Position numbers and translations under genes: made by a program. Below, piece by piece: positions 1 through 13,823 of a stretch of 64,000 bases of DNA; positions within the stretch are counted from its first letter, which is position 1; the number at the start of each line of letters is the position of its first letter. A model generated the notes under the pieces. That model ran no database searches, was not told the DNA's origin, and saw nothing but the letters and a program-made list of their open reading frames with translations. Location: the NCBI GenBank assembly GCA_035771175.1, contig CM069613.1:965501-1029500 (forward strand), read 5' to 3'. This DNA comes from Paratinospora sagittata (Eukaryota > Streptophyta > Magnoliopsida > Ranunculales > Menispermaceae).

Positions 1-451
1 GATAGGCAAGCGCAGAGATTTGGCACTTAAACCCACTAACAGATTTTTTGTTAGAAAAAAAAAATGGCATTAATAAACAGGGGAAAATGTATCAATATCT
101 TTAGTGAAAGGAAACTACCCAGAATAAGTGGGTTTTCTCAGATACACCAGCATAGGCTTGTCCCAACTGTTGACAGACAATAGCGCTAAACCAAGTAAAA
201 TTAAATTGAGCGCATAAGCTGAAGTTCAAATATACTACCAAACAGTAGTATGATTCTATTTCTAACACAAAAACAGAAATCCTACTACAGAGCTATGGCT
301 GAAGCAAAAGTTTACTATTTCAATTTCTATTAATGGTACATACCATATGCAGAAGAACTTTCACTCTTGTCAAATATAATTTTTTTGCCGGCATTATTTA
401 GAGAAATATTTAAGTCAATCCATGAGATTAGCGTACAGTATGTTATTTTAC

Positions 452-3400
452 CTGGTACACATTTTCAAACCCAGCACCCTTTGATCTGACATAGGCCGAT
501 GCCATCTCACACCTTATTCCTCCAGTGCAGTACCTGAAATATAAAGCAACAGGCCAGACGACTGCCAGTCAATATTAGTAGAGAAAGAATAACATCTTAA
601 TATTCATCTCTCTTTCTCTAGGGAACCTTTATAAGCTTACCAAGCCAAGCACAAAAAAAATTTATTCAGATAAGAACAAACAACAAAAGAAAAATACAAG
701 GGGGCACCATGAAAGAAAGTGCATTCAATATAGGTGGTCCTAAATTTAGTGTGTAGAAAACCATAGAACGTTCAAGCTAATTAGAAGAGATCAACTATGG
801 AACTTTCAAGCTAATTAGAAGAGATCGATCATGGAATTATCAAGTTAAACAGAAAACAATAAAAACTACCCTATTAGAGCTACCAGCGAAGGATAATAGC
901 GTTAACCTAAAAACGTATGATTTCATTAGAAAGGGCCAACAATAGTATTGATAGAAAATAAGAACGAAAAGTAAAACAGCACAAAAAGATTTTTAGAGTT
1001 TGAAAAAAAAAACAAACAAACAAACAAAACAGAAAAATAAAAACATTTCACTACAATCATAATAGATGAAGGATGAGCTCTTCAGAAAGAAAATAATGAA
1101 TAAGAATAACTGGTCCGGCCACTGAACACATTCTCTACTTATCAATTACAAATTTAAACAGATTGTAAACAGTAATTAATAAGACTAGCATGCATAAGCA
1201 TTAAAAAATGAATAAATACACCAGTAACTTTCCAATTCTGAGTCACAAGTATAAATTTAAGCACAGGCAAGCTGCGTACACAAAAGGAAGAACAAAGAAG
1301 CACGACAAAAATCATAATATGTATTCACTAGACAAAGAAGCATAACCATCCCCCTTCAACAAATTACAATGAAATATTTTTCTAACATGCATAATAATTA
1401 TAATTGAATGTGAAGCTATTTCCAAAATTTAGTACTCACATGAGAACACTTTTGTCTCGCAACTGATCCGAATGATTATCAATCCAGGAAGGCAGATCGC
1501 TGTACTGCCTAATTTCTGGATCCAAAGTCTCAATGTTTGGAGTTTGAAACTTCCCTATTCTTGTCTCGTAAACATTCCTTGCATCCAATAGAACAAGTTT
1601 TTTACACTGAGTAGGACCATCATTTTCCAAAGAATTTCCTGGGTGTACAAATTCCATCATCAGCATAGCAAATAAGCAATTGTGTTTGAAGGATGTGAAA
1701 CAAAAAGAAAAAGAACCATAATAGTTGAAAATATCACCTACCAGCACTCTGAAGAACAGAATTGAATTCAACCGCTGAGAGATGCTTCCCAGCATTTGAT
1801 ATGGCTGGTGATTTCAGTAGAGAATTTGAACTTAAAGTAACTAATTCCTGTAGGAAAATTGATATATATTGTCAAAAAACTGATAAGAAGAACAAAATAA
1901 AAACTGCAACTAAAATAAAAGAAAGTAATTGGTCCTTAAGATATTAAAGTTGCAATCAGCCCATCACAGGAAGGCTCTAAAGGGGAATGAGGTCATTGGC
2001 ACTACAATCTTACACTATAAACCAGTATAGAGACAGTAATTATACCTTTTCTACAGAAAGATGTTTACATACACCCACACAAGCAAGGAAAACTAGAATC
2101 AATTTCAAACATCCTGACCAGAAGCTTTTTTCTGCATAATTCCCTCAACAAGCAGGACACAACTTGATTGCTCGTATTTGTTCCATTCTGTATTTGATAA
2201 AATAAAAATAAATTGAGGCATTATGAGCTAACCTCTAATAGTATTAGGTAATTCCAGATGATATATCCAGACTTCAATCACAAACATTGAAGTCAATGCC
2301 ACCCCCGTCCAAGACATTAATCTAGAATTGGTCATTACAGTCACTCAAATTGGGATAACTCCCAAGACACTTGTTCTTACTTCTTAGTTTCTATTGGTAG
2401 ACCACAACTATGTTATTCCAACCTGGCATCTATGGACTTCCTCATTAATAAGGCATAAGAGCTTCGCGTGCAAAGCAAAACAAAATAATAAATAATAGAA
2501 TAAATCATATAGAGTCATTGGAATGAGAAAATACATGAAACCTTAACAACTCGAATCGAGAGTGAAGTAAATCCACATTCTTTTGCAATATGATCATCTG
2601 AGGGGCAACTGCAAGATGCAATCTTGAAATCGGTGCCTTCAAAATAATCAAATGACTTGACTGCAGCAATGTGTTTTTCCAACATGGATAGCTTTCCACC
2701 AACCTGATAAATTTTACTAACAGCAATCAAATCTAGATGGAGGGATTTTCTTGAACAAAAACTTGCATATAAAGATATGAAGGACTGCCATTGTGTCATC
2801 ATCACAATCAACTTACTTTTTCATTCACATTGCAACGAGAACAGCCTGAATAAATGAATTTCTCCAATTAAATGGATAAAAAACATAATTATGAGGAAAA
2901 AAGAAAATCAGTCCTCAACTTTCTTATCAATGATTTTCAGGAAACTTAGACAAACTGGTAACATGTGAATTAGTGTATCTACGTGGAGTCGGCTGCATGA
3001 ATTAGCTCTTTCCTCTTCAGGGCCTCCACTAGCAAAGGTTAAATCATTGCCAGTGGGTATTTCTTTCTTAATTATCTAGAAATTTTATGTCGTCTTCAGC
3101 AAACTCTTAGTGATCTGGAGATTTCCTATCTATATTCAAAAACTGAAAAATTAAGAACGTTGCTCAAGCTTGTTTATATATTTTCTGATTTTCATATAAG
3201 GTCTCTATCTACACAATTCCATCCGATAACTGAGGTAAATAGACAAATAGCTCTTCTATCACTTGTATAGACTATAGAATTCCATTCTTAAAGACTGTAG
3301 ATCTTTTAGATACTAATATATCAGCATTTTTCAGCGAAAACTTCTGGACTACGAATCAGGAACTACATCTACCATCTGCAAGTTCTCAATTCGGTTTTTT

Positions 3401-3762
3401 CTACGTACAAAAACATCATATGCTTCAAAATGCTAGTTTAAACCATTACCAGATAATCAAACTAAATCAAGGATCGAACAAAAATCTCTCTATAACCAAA
3501 CTTAACATTGAAAACGTCCACTCTTGTTTCTCAAAACCAACAGACGAGCTAAAAAGAAAATCATCAGAACGAAGACGCATCTATTTGATTCAGTACTTAC
3601 AGTGACATTGACACCTTCAGGAGAAATACGAACTCGGCCAAGCAATCCGAGTGATTTGCAGTTGGAATCATAGAAGCTAACGAGTTCGTCGAGGTTTGGA
3701 ACAGTAACGTATTTATAATAAAGAAGAACTCCGTCTTCGCCTTCGTGTTCCTTCTCCGCCAT
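452..3762 (-). CDS. STR6: Rhodanese-like domain protein 6 (STR6-like), 5' part of gene
   Basis: Five exons are visible, reading leftwards: 3762-3601, 2703-2542, 1847-1742, 1638-1440 and 533-452. All have GT/AG borders and the frame stays open. The start is the ATG at 3762, which begins MAEKEHEGEDGVLLYYKY. The product has an N-terminal domain of about 115 residues like bacterial TrhO/YceA (UPF0176) proteins. A rhodanese domain follows, with LVLLDARNVYETRIGKF and the active-site loop YCTGGIRCE, whose first Cys is the expected catalytic residue. TrhO hydroxylates tRNA wobble uridine; for the plant protein the role in tRNA or sulfur chemistry is inference. The gene runs off the left edge: bases 1-451 are intron and the C-terminal half is not in the window. 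Confidence 0.9.
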
Positions 3763-3868
3763 GGCTCGATCCAAACTCTCTTACTGTGAAGTTTTACAGA
3801 GCTCGAGAGCTTCGTCGCAGAGCTTCATCGTGCTCGAATCTCGAGATCACGGGCACTGCAAAAACCCT

Positions 3869-3876
3869 ATATATAC
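3869..3876 (-). promoter_or_regulatory. TATA box of the STR6-like gene
   Basis: TATATATA on the minus strand lies about 107 bases upstream of the ATG at 3762, in an otherwise mixed-composition leader. The spacing suits a plant core promoter with a leader of 70-80 bases. No other TATA-like site is closer. Confidence 0.45.
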
Positions 3877-4648
3877 ACTTGACTCTCCAGATGGGCCTTG
3901 ATGGGCCTTTTGATGAATTTACTAAAAAAACACAACCAGCCCATTAGTCAGCCCCTTCTCAGGGCATGAATTATAACTTATGGCCCGTTTGGAAGACCTT
4001 TTCCGAAAAAACACGTCATAAAAAAGAGTTTTTGAAAAAAACTAATCTTTATCAAAGAAAACTTTTTTTTTTTAACCGCAAAATATGTTACCAAATACCT
4101 TTAAAATATTTTTATTTCAAAATTACTTTAAAAAAACCCTCTAAACAAAATCAATAATAATATCACATTTTTTTGCATTTAATGTAAAATAAGAAATAGT
4201 GATGAATTTTATAAAAAAGAATTTGTTTAAATTTTTATATTCTCATCCATATTCCTTTTCTTCTAAAAAAATTCATGAAGCAAAAATTTGAACCCAACTT
4301 AGACAACATTTAATTTTTCTAAGATAGAATCTCCAAAAATAATAAATGATAATCATGAGTAATCTAAATCAAATGAGGAGGACACTGCAAATAAGAATGC
4401 AAATAAAAATGATAATAAGAAATCACAAGTAGGCAAATACATATATGATGACTCAAGGGAGGACCAGATGAAAAACCCTGACCCTTGCACCCAGGAAAAA
4501 CAGCATCTCCAACTGAACAAAATCAGTCATAAAAAGTACAAACTTAAAAATAACAAACAAAAAAGAAGAAGAAGAACAAGAAACAAGATGAAACACAGCC
4601 AAGATTTGACTGAACTCCTAATAATTTATCAAAATATTATCCTCTGCT

Positions 4649-7600
4649 TCAACCAAATTTGAAGCCACCAGAAGGCACACTAGGCTGGCTAGAACTAAAA
4701 TTGAACCCCTGCTGATCACCATCCACACCATCTTGGATAACTTGTTCTTCATCTTCATCTTCGACCCAGTATCTTTCCAGGATCTTCACGGCCTTTTCAT
4801 ATATTTCGTTGTTGTCGTGACTCTGCAGATTCTCAATCTTGTCTAATCCCTCACATTCATCGATCATTTGAGCATAGATGTTGACCCCACCATTCTTTCC
4901 CAGCTCTTTATCAGCTTCACCCACCTTCAAGATGTTCTCGAGGCCCTCGAGACATACTGTCACGATCCTTGGATCTGGGCAGACCAAAAGATCACAAAGC
5001 GGTTTTATGCAGCCTTGGCTCACCAGATACCTGCATGTAAAAGCGATGCCAGACATTAAGAATTCCAGTAATAATTGGACATGGGATATAATGAAATGGC
5101 AGAAAACATGGTCTGAAAGTCCTGGCTTGGATCTCTACTAATACCAATATTGTCCCCAACTTGGCCACCTTTAGCTCCAGTGTGAGGTTTTAGTCATCGG
5201 TATAAGAGGAGAGATTTACACTTGTAAATATCCCATATGACGAACTCTTTAGTTTCAAATGTGGGATACATTTCACACACATCCAACAATCTCCACCTTA
5301 AACCAAACATCAAGGGCCCACTTGATACCATCTTCGAGCAGTCGGGCTACAATGAGCCCAAACTAGCTCCATCTCAACGCATGTCGTATCCCAACCAAAC
5401 CATTAGCTCTAATACCACTGTCGGTGGTGCCTGGATCTCTACAAGTACTGACATTGTCCCAAACTTGACTACCTTTGAGCTCAAATGTGGGGTTTCAATC
5501 TAAAAGGCCTCAGTATTAAAGAAGGGGACACTTATATCACGTAAGATAAACTCTTTAGTTTCTGATGTAGAACTATTATTTCAGTCCACACACATCCAAC
5601 AAAAAGTGCATATAAGAGTCATACGATGAGTTGCCTCTCATCAAGAGGATTTCCCAGGTGGAAACTGTTAACTGAATTGCTCATCTTTTCACACAGGAAT
5701 CACATTTCCACAGAAAGCACCTAAAGAATGATACATCTACACAATGTGTGGTTGAACATTTTGCCTATTTTTAATTTGTTTAAGGCTACCTCAAGACAAT
5801 GTAATTTCAATTACAACGAGGAAACAGAAGTTGATAAACTGACCTTTCAGGATGGAATAAAACTGAATAAGGGGGTTAAAGAAGAAAGTAGAAGAACAAA
5901 AGAACATACTGAATTTGTTCATGAGATCCTCCAGAGGTGGCATTTGAGATGGACCAGGCAGCCTCTTTTTTTATGTCAAACTCTGCATGTTGGAGTAGAT
6001 GTACTAAAGGCGTGATGATATTGGCATCAATCACAGCCTGCACCAAAGTCAATAAAAAATGGAGCAATTATAATAGGTCATAATTCAGAAAAAACACGAT
6101 CTAACTCCCCTTTCAAGGCAATCCTAAGTAACCTGCATGATGCTTAAACTAACAGTTTGCAAATAGGATCCAGGATACACATAGTTTATATTCACTTGCT
6201 AGGAAACTATATTAGCCAAAAAAAATCTATATTTTAAATGTAAGTTCCGCCTGGCCAAGAATCCCGACCTTATTTCCATGTATCAGGCAACGTCAAATAG
6301 ACATAAATCACCATAATGTCAATATGTACACCAAGGCAACAAATTCAACAAACATGAATAAAATTGAAAATAACTACGGTTCCGATATCCTATGTTGCGT
6401 GGACTCAGCTTTGCCAACAAGTAAAACAATATATCCTATGTCAACCAGCCCCTTTAAACCATGCAGGGAAGAAGCAATTATTGAAAACAAACTCATCCAC
6501 AAAGATTTATTTATGACAACTTCATGGTAATATAGCAATGATCAATGCACATAGAACTTTCCAATCCTATAACTTGGTTAGAAAATGTACAGTAGTTTAC
6601 AATTTTACCTGTATCTGACCCCTATTCCCGGCTGTGATATTTGAGATTGTCCAGCAAGCTTCTTTCTTGATACTTTTTTTGTGATTTTGTGTCAGAAGTT
6701 GATGAAGACAAGGGAGCACGTGGTTGTCAATTACAAACTGAAAACATGTCAAAAATTAAAACTCTTAAGTATCAGAAATATGAATGAAATAAAGCATAAA
6801 ACAAATTTCATCTGGAAAGTAGCATCTGCACATGCATGTTTATGTCCAAGTAGATACGCACACATGAATAAACAAGAGCAGGAAATTTTGGTCAGCAAAT
6901 AGGTCCATGCTCATAAGTTCAAAATCTTTCAAAAGAAAAGTATAGCAACCTTAAAAGTTTATACGTAAAAAAATCTAGCCATCCAAATGCCAAAAATTAA
7001 ATAAATAAACTACCTAGTTCAGACTCCTACTTTCAGATTTTCTACTTGTGTCCATGATGTTGATATTTAATCTGGATTTTTCTCTGGATTTTTCTCTGGA
7101 TTAGAAATAATAAAATTGACTTTAGGGAAAGAGAGGGTTGGGGGCGCAATATGTAAAGAAATTATCCAAGGATGAGGAAGCCAAGGGATTCATTAAATTT
7201 GCAAGTAGTCACAACTCATGAGCATGTACGCATGCATCAACACACATAAATGAGTGCACAAGATTTGCAAGCATGAATTTCAAAAACCCATAAAGAAAAG
7301 AAGCAGAGAAAAGGGAATTTAGGCCTACACATGCTTTGTATTGATATACAGGCCACATCTACGTGGCATCAAGCTAGACCTTCACTGTCTTTTGGTAAGG
7401 AAACATGATTAACGACAAATTAAAGGCACAAAAACAATACAACAAATACAGCTTAAAAGGCAAGAAACCGACTTCAACAATCAGGGTTTATCAATAATGA
7501 ACCAGCAGAAAAGGAGCAACAAATAATATTTTTAAAATATACAGATAAGAATACCTGAGTCTGTGTATCATCGCCAGTAACAATGTTTCCCACAGTTCTA

Positions 7601-10190
7601 AGAGCAGGTACAAGAACTGTAGATGATGGATGGCTGGAGGAAAATAAATCATGTTACTCAAATGCAACACAAGGATTCAACAAATAAATAAAGCAAACAT
7701 TTGAAATAAGAAAATGCAGGAGAAATGCTAGTCAAGCCTAACGTATAAAGTTAAAAATTAGATGTTAAGAAAAGCCTCAGAAAATGAGATTCTGCAAACC
7801 AACAAAAACAAGATAGTTCTACTAAAGTGCAGTTAGTATCTTACAGGAGAAGTTCCACAAGACGTGGACAAACTCCTGCCTCAATCACAGCTTGAATTTT
7901 GTCATTAGTGCCATCAGATAGATAAGAGAGGGCCCAGCAAGCGTCTATCAAAACCTCTTCATCACTTGAGTGAATGAGATGCTGAAGTGCTGGCAATGCA
8001 AGCTTAACCTGATATAAGTCAAGCAAAAAAAGAATTAATTGAAAATCGTACACATATATAACACGGGATTTCCAATATAACTCACAAAATAGAAAAAATG
8101 TACGACTTTAAACCCACCCACCTGCTCAAATGGAGCTGGTGGCTTGCCACGACAAAAGTTTGATAAAGTCCATGTAGCATTCCTTAGCATTGATAATTTT
8201 GAGTGCTCGTTCAACTGAGTCAACAGTGGCATGAGAGCACCATTGCCGAGTACAAAATCCCTACAATTTGCCGAATCACCAGCTACATTGCCCAAAGCCC
8301 ACACAGCCTGACAATGCCATAGAGAAAGAATGTATCAAATTAAAATCAATAATTGCACCAAAAAGGTTTTTAGATCACAACAAAAAGATGGAAAGTATGA
8401 TCAAATAACCTGTTCCCGAACATCATCACTTGAGGAGCTAAGAAGTTGGACAAACTTAGGGACAGCACCATGGTCAATGACAACCCGTGTATGCTCTGAT
8501 GTGCCAGATGCAATATTGGTCAATGCCCATGCTGCCTCAAACTACACATGAACTATGAATAAGACACAGTGGTAGTTGAAAATATAATTTATCTTCAATA
8601 GATTATGTTAATTAAAAGATGAGCCACAGACGGTTCATTCATACTTGTAGTTGAGGCAAATCATGTCTGTCAAGAAATTCCACAAAACGGGGGACAACCC
8701 CAGCTTTAATAACTTCTTCAATTGGAGGGTTGCGCTCTACATAAATATGAATCAATATTCAGAAACTGAAGCAAGGAAGACGGCAAAGAAATAAATTAAA
8801 GCACTAAAACAGCTAAATGAATGGTCAATACCTATTGAAAGTAGCTTCCTGAATTGAGTTGTTGATTCTAACTGCAACGTAGGATTATCAGACCATACAC
8901 CTTGTACCATAGCAGGTAGGGTTTCCAACTGTCAAACACCAACAGCCAAATGTTAATACCAAAGTTTAGCAATTTAAAGTGGTCAACAATAAGTGAAACA
9001 TCAAATACCAAAATTAGCTAATAAATATGATATCCTTTCAAATTTCTGCTTGGTCAGCAATCCAACAACCAATTTTGGGTAGTTAATGGCAGTAATTCTT
9101 ACAAGTTGGGACATTTCAATCAAAACTAAGTTCGGTTTCAAATGAAATGCATTAGCTTCCATACCAAGAAATGTTTGGTTGTTAAGAATTGAGGTGCTAA
9201 TGGATAACCAAACCAAACCTGAACTGTGTCCAACACTCCAAAATCCAGGGTCTAGATTCACATTTATGAGAATCAAATGGGAGACGTGCTGATATTAAAT
9301 GGAGTTTTATTCCCAGTTATAACTAGAACAGACCATGGAACCACCCAGTTAAATATTAGAGTTGCTGTTATGCTACTCATAGTTGTTGAAATAATGAATT
9401 GAAATTGAATTGTTAGGACCACAGCTTATACCTTGTTGAGAAAAATCTACAAATTTCTTTACTTCCAAACAAATTCATTAAAGCGAACATTGAATCAGCT
9501 TGATCAACAATACATAAGACTTCGAAGTCAACTGTCGCATACAATCCCTCACAAAAATGGATCGAAGTTCATGAATTAAAACTATAAGTCACTACCAAAT
9601 CATCAAATTCAACTCTATTCCTAAAAATAGAACCAACAAAACCTTTCGGAATGCTCATCTACAAGACTTCAAAGAGTAATCTAACTGTTACCCATAAGTG
9701 GTTTGATTTATGTATCACGAATCAGTCTTTTATTTTTCAGCATGAAATTTCATTTCAACGCCAAGAAAAATCCGACCTTTTTCCACCCAAACAAATCACC
9801 GAACCGAAATTCAAAAAAAAAAAAACCGTATAAAAAAAATTTAAATCACTTAAGTGAGAAACTCTTAGAAAAGCGAAATTCAATCGATCTAGAAGCTTAA
9901 AAAACAGAATATCAAGCATTAAATCAAACATCGAAAAAAATAAAAATTTGACGATTTTGAACGAAAAAGGGAACCTTTTTCTCGATCCCAGTAGAGCCTT
10001 GAGAAAGCTCGACGGATTGCTGAGACTGAAGAATTCCTTCTCTTCTTTTCTTAAGAAGATTATCTTCTCTTTTGTTCTTCCTGATCTCCACCAGATTGTC
10101 TTCTCTCCTTCTCCGAGCTTCGTCCGCATCGACCCCAGTTTTGTACGATTTCTTCCGGACATCGGTTCGAGATGTGGGTCGAAGAGACAT
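4649..10190 (-). CDS. IMPA4: Importin subunit alpha, IMPA-4-like
   Basis: Ten exons on the minus strand: 10190-9975, 8928-8832, 8736-8645, 8541-8410, 8307-8122, 8008-7845, 7633-7555, 6737-6609, 6037-5910 and 5030-4649. They total 1605 nt, or 534 aa, the usual plant length. Importin alpha binds classical nuclear localisation signals in cargo and importin beta, and carries cargo into the nucleus. The N-terminus is a basic importin-beta-binding domain ([16 protein letters not shown], then KKRREG). Armadillo repeats follow, with the W..N ladder residues that grip NLS peptides ([35 protein letters not shown]). The C-terminus is acidic and ends GGFKFG. The N-terminal sequence [18 protein letters not shown] is closest to Arabidopsis IMPA-4. 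A TRIM element sits in the last intron, in the gene's orientation. Confidence 0.95.
5109..5601 (-). mobile_element. TRIM (terminal-repeat retrotransposon in miniature)
   Basis: Two direct repeats of about 180 bp on the minus strand, 5601-5419 and 5288-5109, both start TGTTGGATGTGTGTG and end in CA. Next to the first is a primer binding site, TGGTATTAGAGC (5417-5406), matching the 3' end of initiator tRNA-Met with one mismatch. Just before the second is a purine-rich tract, AAGGTGGAGAT. The internal part is only about 130 bp and non-coding. This is the layout of a TRIM element, a non-autonomous LTR retrotransposon. I found no clear 5 bp target duplication. The LTRs are visibly diverged, so it is old. 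Confidence 0.75.
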
Positions 10191-10440
10191 TGCGAATCAA
10201 ACGCGCTTTTTTCTAGCCCTAGCTGTTTTTGCCCAATTTGTGTTTGAAGAAATGCCTCTTAGAGACAGAGATAGAGAAAGATAGTGAGAAATACGATGTT
10301 GAAGGGAACGTGTGGGATGAGTTTAGGAACCGTAGAGGAGAAACAACGATTGGGAATAAGGGCTGCGTGTGTGTGTGAGAGCTAATAAAAAAAAAAAAAA
10401 AAAAATTGGCTTTGCTTCCCACCACCGGCCACTTGGTGCC
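10191..10440 (-). promoter_or_regulatory. 5' leader and proximal promoter of IMPA4-like gene
   Basis: The 250 bases upstream of the importin ATG hold GA/CT-rich and GT-rich tracts (an alternating GT run near 10367-10377) and an A20-like run at 10386-10405. No convincing TATA box was seen; CT-rich TATA-less promoters are common for plant housekeeping genes. The exact transcription start cannot be told from sequence. Confidence 0.35.
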
Positions 10441-10787
10441 TGTTTGGTTACGCTGATTTTAGATAACCTAGTGTTCTTCAATCTTCATTTTAACCCGGCA
10501 AGGAATTAGGGTTGCAATAAATAATAAAGTTTTTAAGGGGGAAAAAAATCATTATTAATTTTTTGAACTTTATCATTTAATCCCATTTTTGAAGACTTAT
10601 TTAAAAGAAATATATATATGTATCTTTTTTATAGCTTGTAAACTTAAAAAATGGAAATTTTAATTATCTGTAATCTTGTGATGATGTGTGTTTAGTCTTT
10701 TTTAAGCAAAAAATAAATGGTATAGGTACGATGTATATGACGCAATTTTATTTTATTTTGAAATCTCTTCAAAATTTCTTGCCTGAA

Positions 10788-10791
<4 letters not shown>

Positions 10792-10832
<41 letters not shown>
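10792..10832. repeat. (TA)n microsatellite
   Basis: About 20 uninterrupted TA units. It is a low-complexity tract with no coding role. Confidence 0.9.
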
Positions 10833-10838
<6 letters not shown>

Positions 10839-12144
10839 TATATTAGTATTGTTGTTGTAAAACAAATAAAACAAAATAAAAATAATTGATACAAAAAAAA
10901 CACAAATAATAAAATAGTGTTAATGAATACATTATAAAACACACCTAAAATGAAAACACCCTGCATCTTTTGGTGCAATGTTTGGAGATTTGTAGGTGAT
11001 CGTATGAAAAGTGAAGCACATCTTGCATTTTGACCCACCTTTTACCTTGTTGTATTTCTTCGGTTGCTTTTGATTCGTCATTTGAAAATAAGAATATAAT
11101 TCAAAAACAAAAAATTCAGAAAATGTTTTTTATCGTTTTTTAAAAATAACTTGTTTTCTTAACAAAAATATAAAAATAAAATGTTTTCGTAGTCTTTTAA
11201 ACCAAATAAGTTTTTAATATTTTTAAATTTTTGGATACAGAAAATTATATCTGGATCACGAAACAATTTTTCTAATGTTATAATTTTAGAATTTTTATCA
11301 TTTAATTGTGCAAAGCTTATTGGAAAAAAAAAAATGCACCCAAAGCAAATTAAAATTTGAATGCACCTGCAATTATTTGTCTGCATTGTTTTAATAAGTA
11401 TATTTAGTAGGTATTATACTTTATTGCTTATGGCAAAAATAGTAACTAAAAATGCATGCATCATTGATATCTAGGAGTCATTTTTACTGTTAATGACATT
11501 TCAAAATGAGCATTTTGGACGATGATACTGTATCTCTAGTCTTTTAGCATTTTCAATTTTCAAATATCTTTTGCGCAATTAGAACAAACTATTTCCATTA
11601 AACTTAGTCATGAAAAGTTTATTTGAATGACATTATTTAATAAGATACATCCAATTTCTATAAAACATTACTATTACTCCCTGCACACAACTTACGCAAT
11701 TTTTTTCTAACCATGGTTCACCAACTATTCAATATATAGACTTTTGTAATTACAATAAGCATAACTACACCATCGTGTTTATTGAACACGAGTGTTTTGT
11801 ATACTTTAAAGTGTATAATAAATTATTTAATGACCACAAAACTGTAATCCCACTTTTAATTATATTTTATTTTATTTTATTTTAAGTTAGAATAACAATG
11901 TCTTTTTCATTGAGCTTAGCACATCAACCCCCACCATCTCTCTATTTTGTAACTATCACTAATCATACTGACTGGTGATTGATGAGTTTGAATTTGTCTA
12001 TGATAAGTTTGATTTCTTATTGTGTCAATTGGCAAATGTAATCAATAACCATTGGACGATGAACTTTATTATTATTATTATTATTATTATTACAGGTGAG
12101 GAGAGGAATGGTGTATCAAGCCACCTCTATATATCATGGACTAA

Positions 12145-12350
12145 TACCAATGGTGGGTTGGTTTAATAGTTGGGTACAAGCGCACTTAACTTCAAGGTTT
12201 CAAGTTCGAGATATTTTTTACCACTTGTTAAACAATGACGTCCTGCAGCATTTGTGGTCGTGCTCCAGAAAAATCAAGGTGATGTAAGTACCCAATGATG
12301 TGATATACTAAAGAGTGCAATTTTCACTCATACAAGAGATTGTTGGAAAA
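12145..12350 (+). repeat. Possible degenerate SINE head
   Basis: The segment at about 12155-12215 contains an A-box-like TTTAATAGTTGGG followed, about 40 bases on, by a B-box-like GTTTCAAGTTCGAGAT. This is the spacing of an RNA polymerase III promoter in tRNA-derived SINEs. No tail or target duplication was found, so the 3' limit is a guess. Confidence 0.3.
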
Positions 12351-12948
12351 TATAGATGTGAAAATACTATTTTAAAATTAATGAAATTTTGAGAAGATGA
12401 AAAGTTTTATTAAATGAGCGTGTCCATTCACATAACACTTATTTATTTAAGAGATATGTGACCCTTTAAATAGTGTCTATTATCATGTATAGACACCTCT
12501 TTAATAAATGTTTTTTTTCACTGGTGTCTCTTTGATTTAAATCTTTTTGACAAGTATAAATAGTCCCTACTAGGAGTCATTTCATTAAATTAAAAATTAG
12601 AATATGCATTCTTCATATTAGTCATAATGTGTGCAAGAGAGAACAAAACATATATTAGTTCGTTGATCTTATAATTTGAAATGCTTCGGTTACAAGATGT
12701 GATTGTTGTATCATAGGAAACAATCGTCAATAGACTGTAAGCACCAAAACAGGATGAGATTGTCTTAAAGATATAAAGTCAAACTCAAGCCATAATTAAT
12801 TTACTCCTTATTCAATTTGTAAGTAACGACACTATCCTACACCTAATACCCATTGACCTCAAAAAAATATTTACAACATGGACTAATTTGTTGCAAAAAG
12901 CAAGGAATTAGTCAAGTAATTTACATAGATTTGAAGGAACTCAATGGG

Positions 12949-13818
12949 TGTTGGGTGGTCAGCTCGAATAAGAGCTAACTTGGACACCGTAAGAGCTAAT
13001 CTGGTGATCTAGAAAGCAAAAGCCACATGCGAAGACCGACGAGCCGAGGTGGCTAGGTGAAAATTGCATAAAATAATAAGATCGCTATGTCGGCTTTGCC
13101 GAATCAGATTTTCCTTGACCATGAAAAACTTGCCAAGCCGACCTGGCGAAGTGACCTTTACAAAAATCTTGAAAACACAATGATACTGTTAGCTTGGCCC
13201 AACCAAGCTCATTGCAGTTAGTACCATTGCCGACAGCTCCGCCTCAGGCCGAGCTGGTCTTTCAAAACAAGATAGAGAAGATAAATGAGTATTTCATAAC
13301 ACGCCACATCTAGAGAAATCCAATTCAGCTACACTATCAAACACGAATTTCGACCTAAAGACAAGATAGGACTTCTCTTCCTCCGAGACAAATCAGGAAT
13401 ATAAAGATCGTTCAATGGGAGATAAGATTCTTATTCCGAGATCAACTCGGAATAGAGGAAGTCATTTAGTTTATCTCAACCAACGACGAAACGACACGTA
13501 ACCCCCTGCCTATTGGGCAACTAGCCACTTTGGCCAGAAAACTTCATTTATAAATAAGACGTACAACCCTTCTCATAAGGTACACATAATTTTCTACAAG
13601 AGTTATAACTATAGTTCTAAACAAGCTTCAACTTAGGCATCAAAAGGTCTTTGGCCAACACCACAACGATGCTCCTCGCGATAACACTTTCTTCTTTGTC
13701 TCTTCTTCTCAAATTTCACTGGTCAAACTTCGTCGGAGCCAGAGAATACTTGCTTTAAGATCAAATTATCTTTTTTATGCATCCATACACTTGGTGTTGG
13801 TCAGATTTTGAACTAACA
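12949..13818 (+). mobile_element. Solo LTR, probably of a Ty3/gypsy element
   Basis: The 870 bp block differs in composition from its AT-rich surroundings. It starts TGTTGGGTGGTC, ends GAACTAACA (TG...CA), and is flanked by ATGGG at 12944-12948 and ATGAG at 13819-13823, a 4/5 match for a 5 bp target duplication. A TATA-like TTATAAATAAGAC lies near 13550, about 270 bases from the 3' end, as in an LTR promoter. No primer site follows and no coding region is attached, so a solo LTR left by recombination is the best reading. The superfamily assignment is inference. Confidence 0.5.
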
Positions 13819-13823
13819 ATGAG

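Larger units (their letters stand above)
10441..12948. other. AT-rich intergenic spacer
   Basis: No gene is recognised. Contents are long A/T-rich stretches, a (TA)n tract, an ATT trinucleotide run at about 12067-12091 and a possible SINE head near 12145. Open frames here are short and biased like random AT-rich sequence. Confidence 0.6.
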
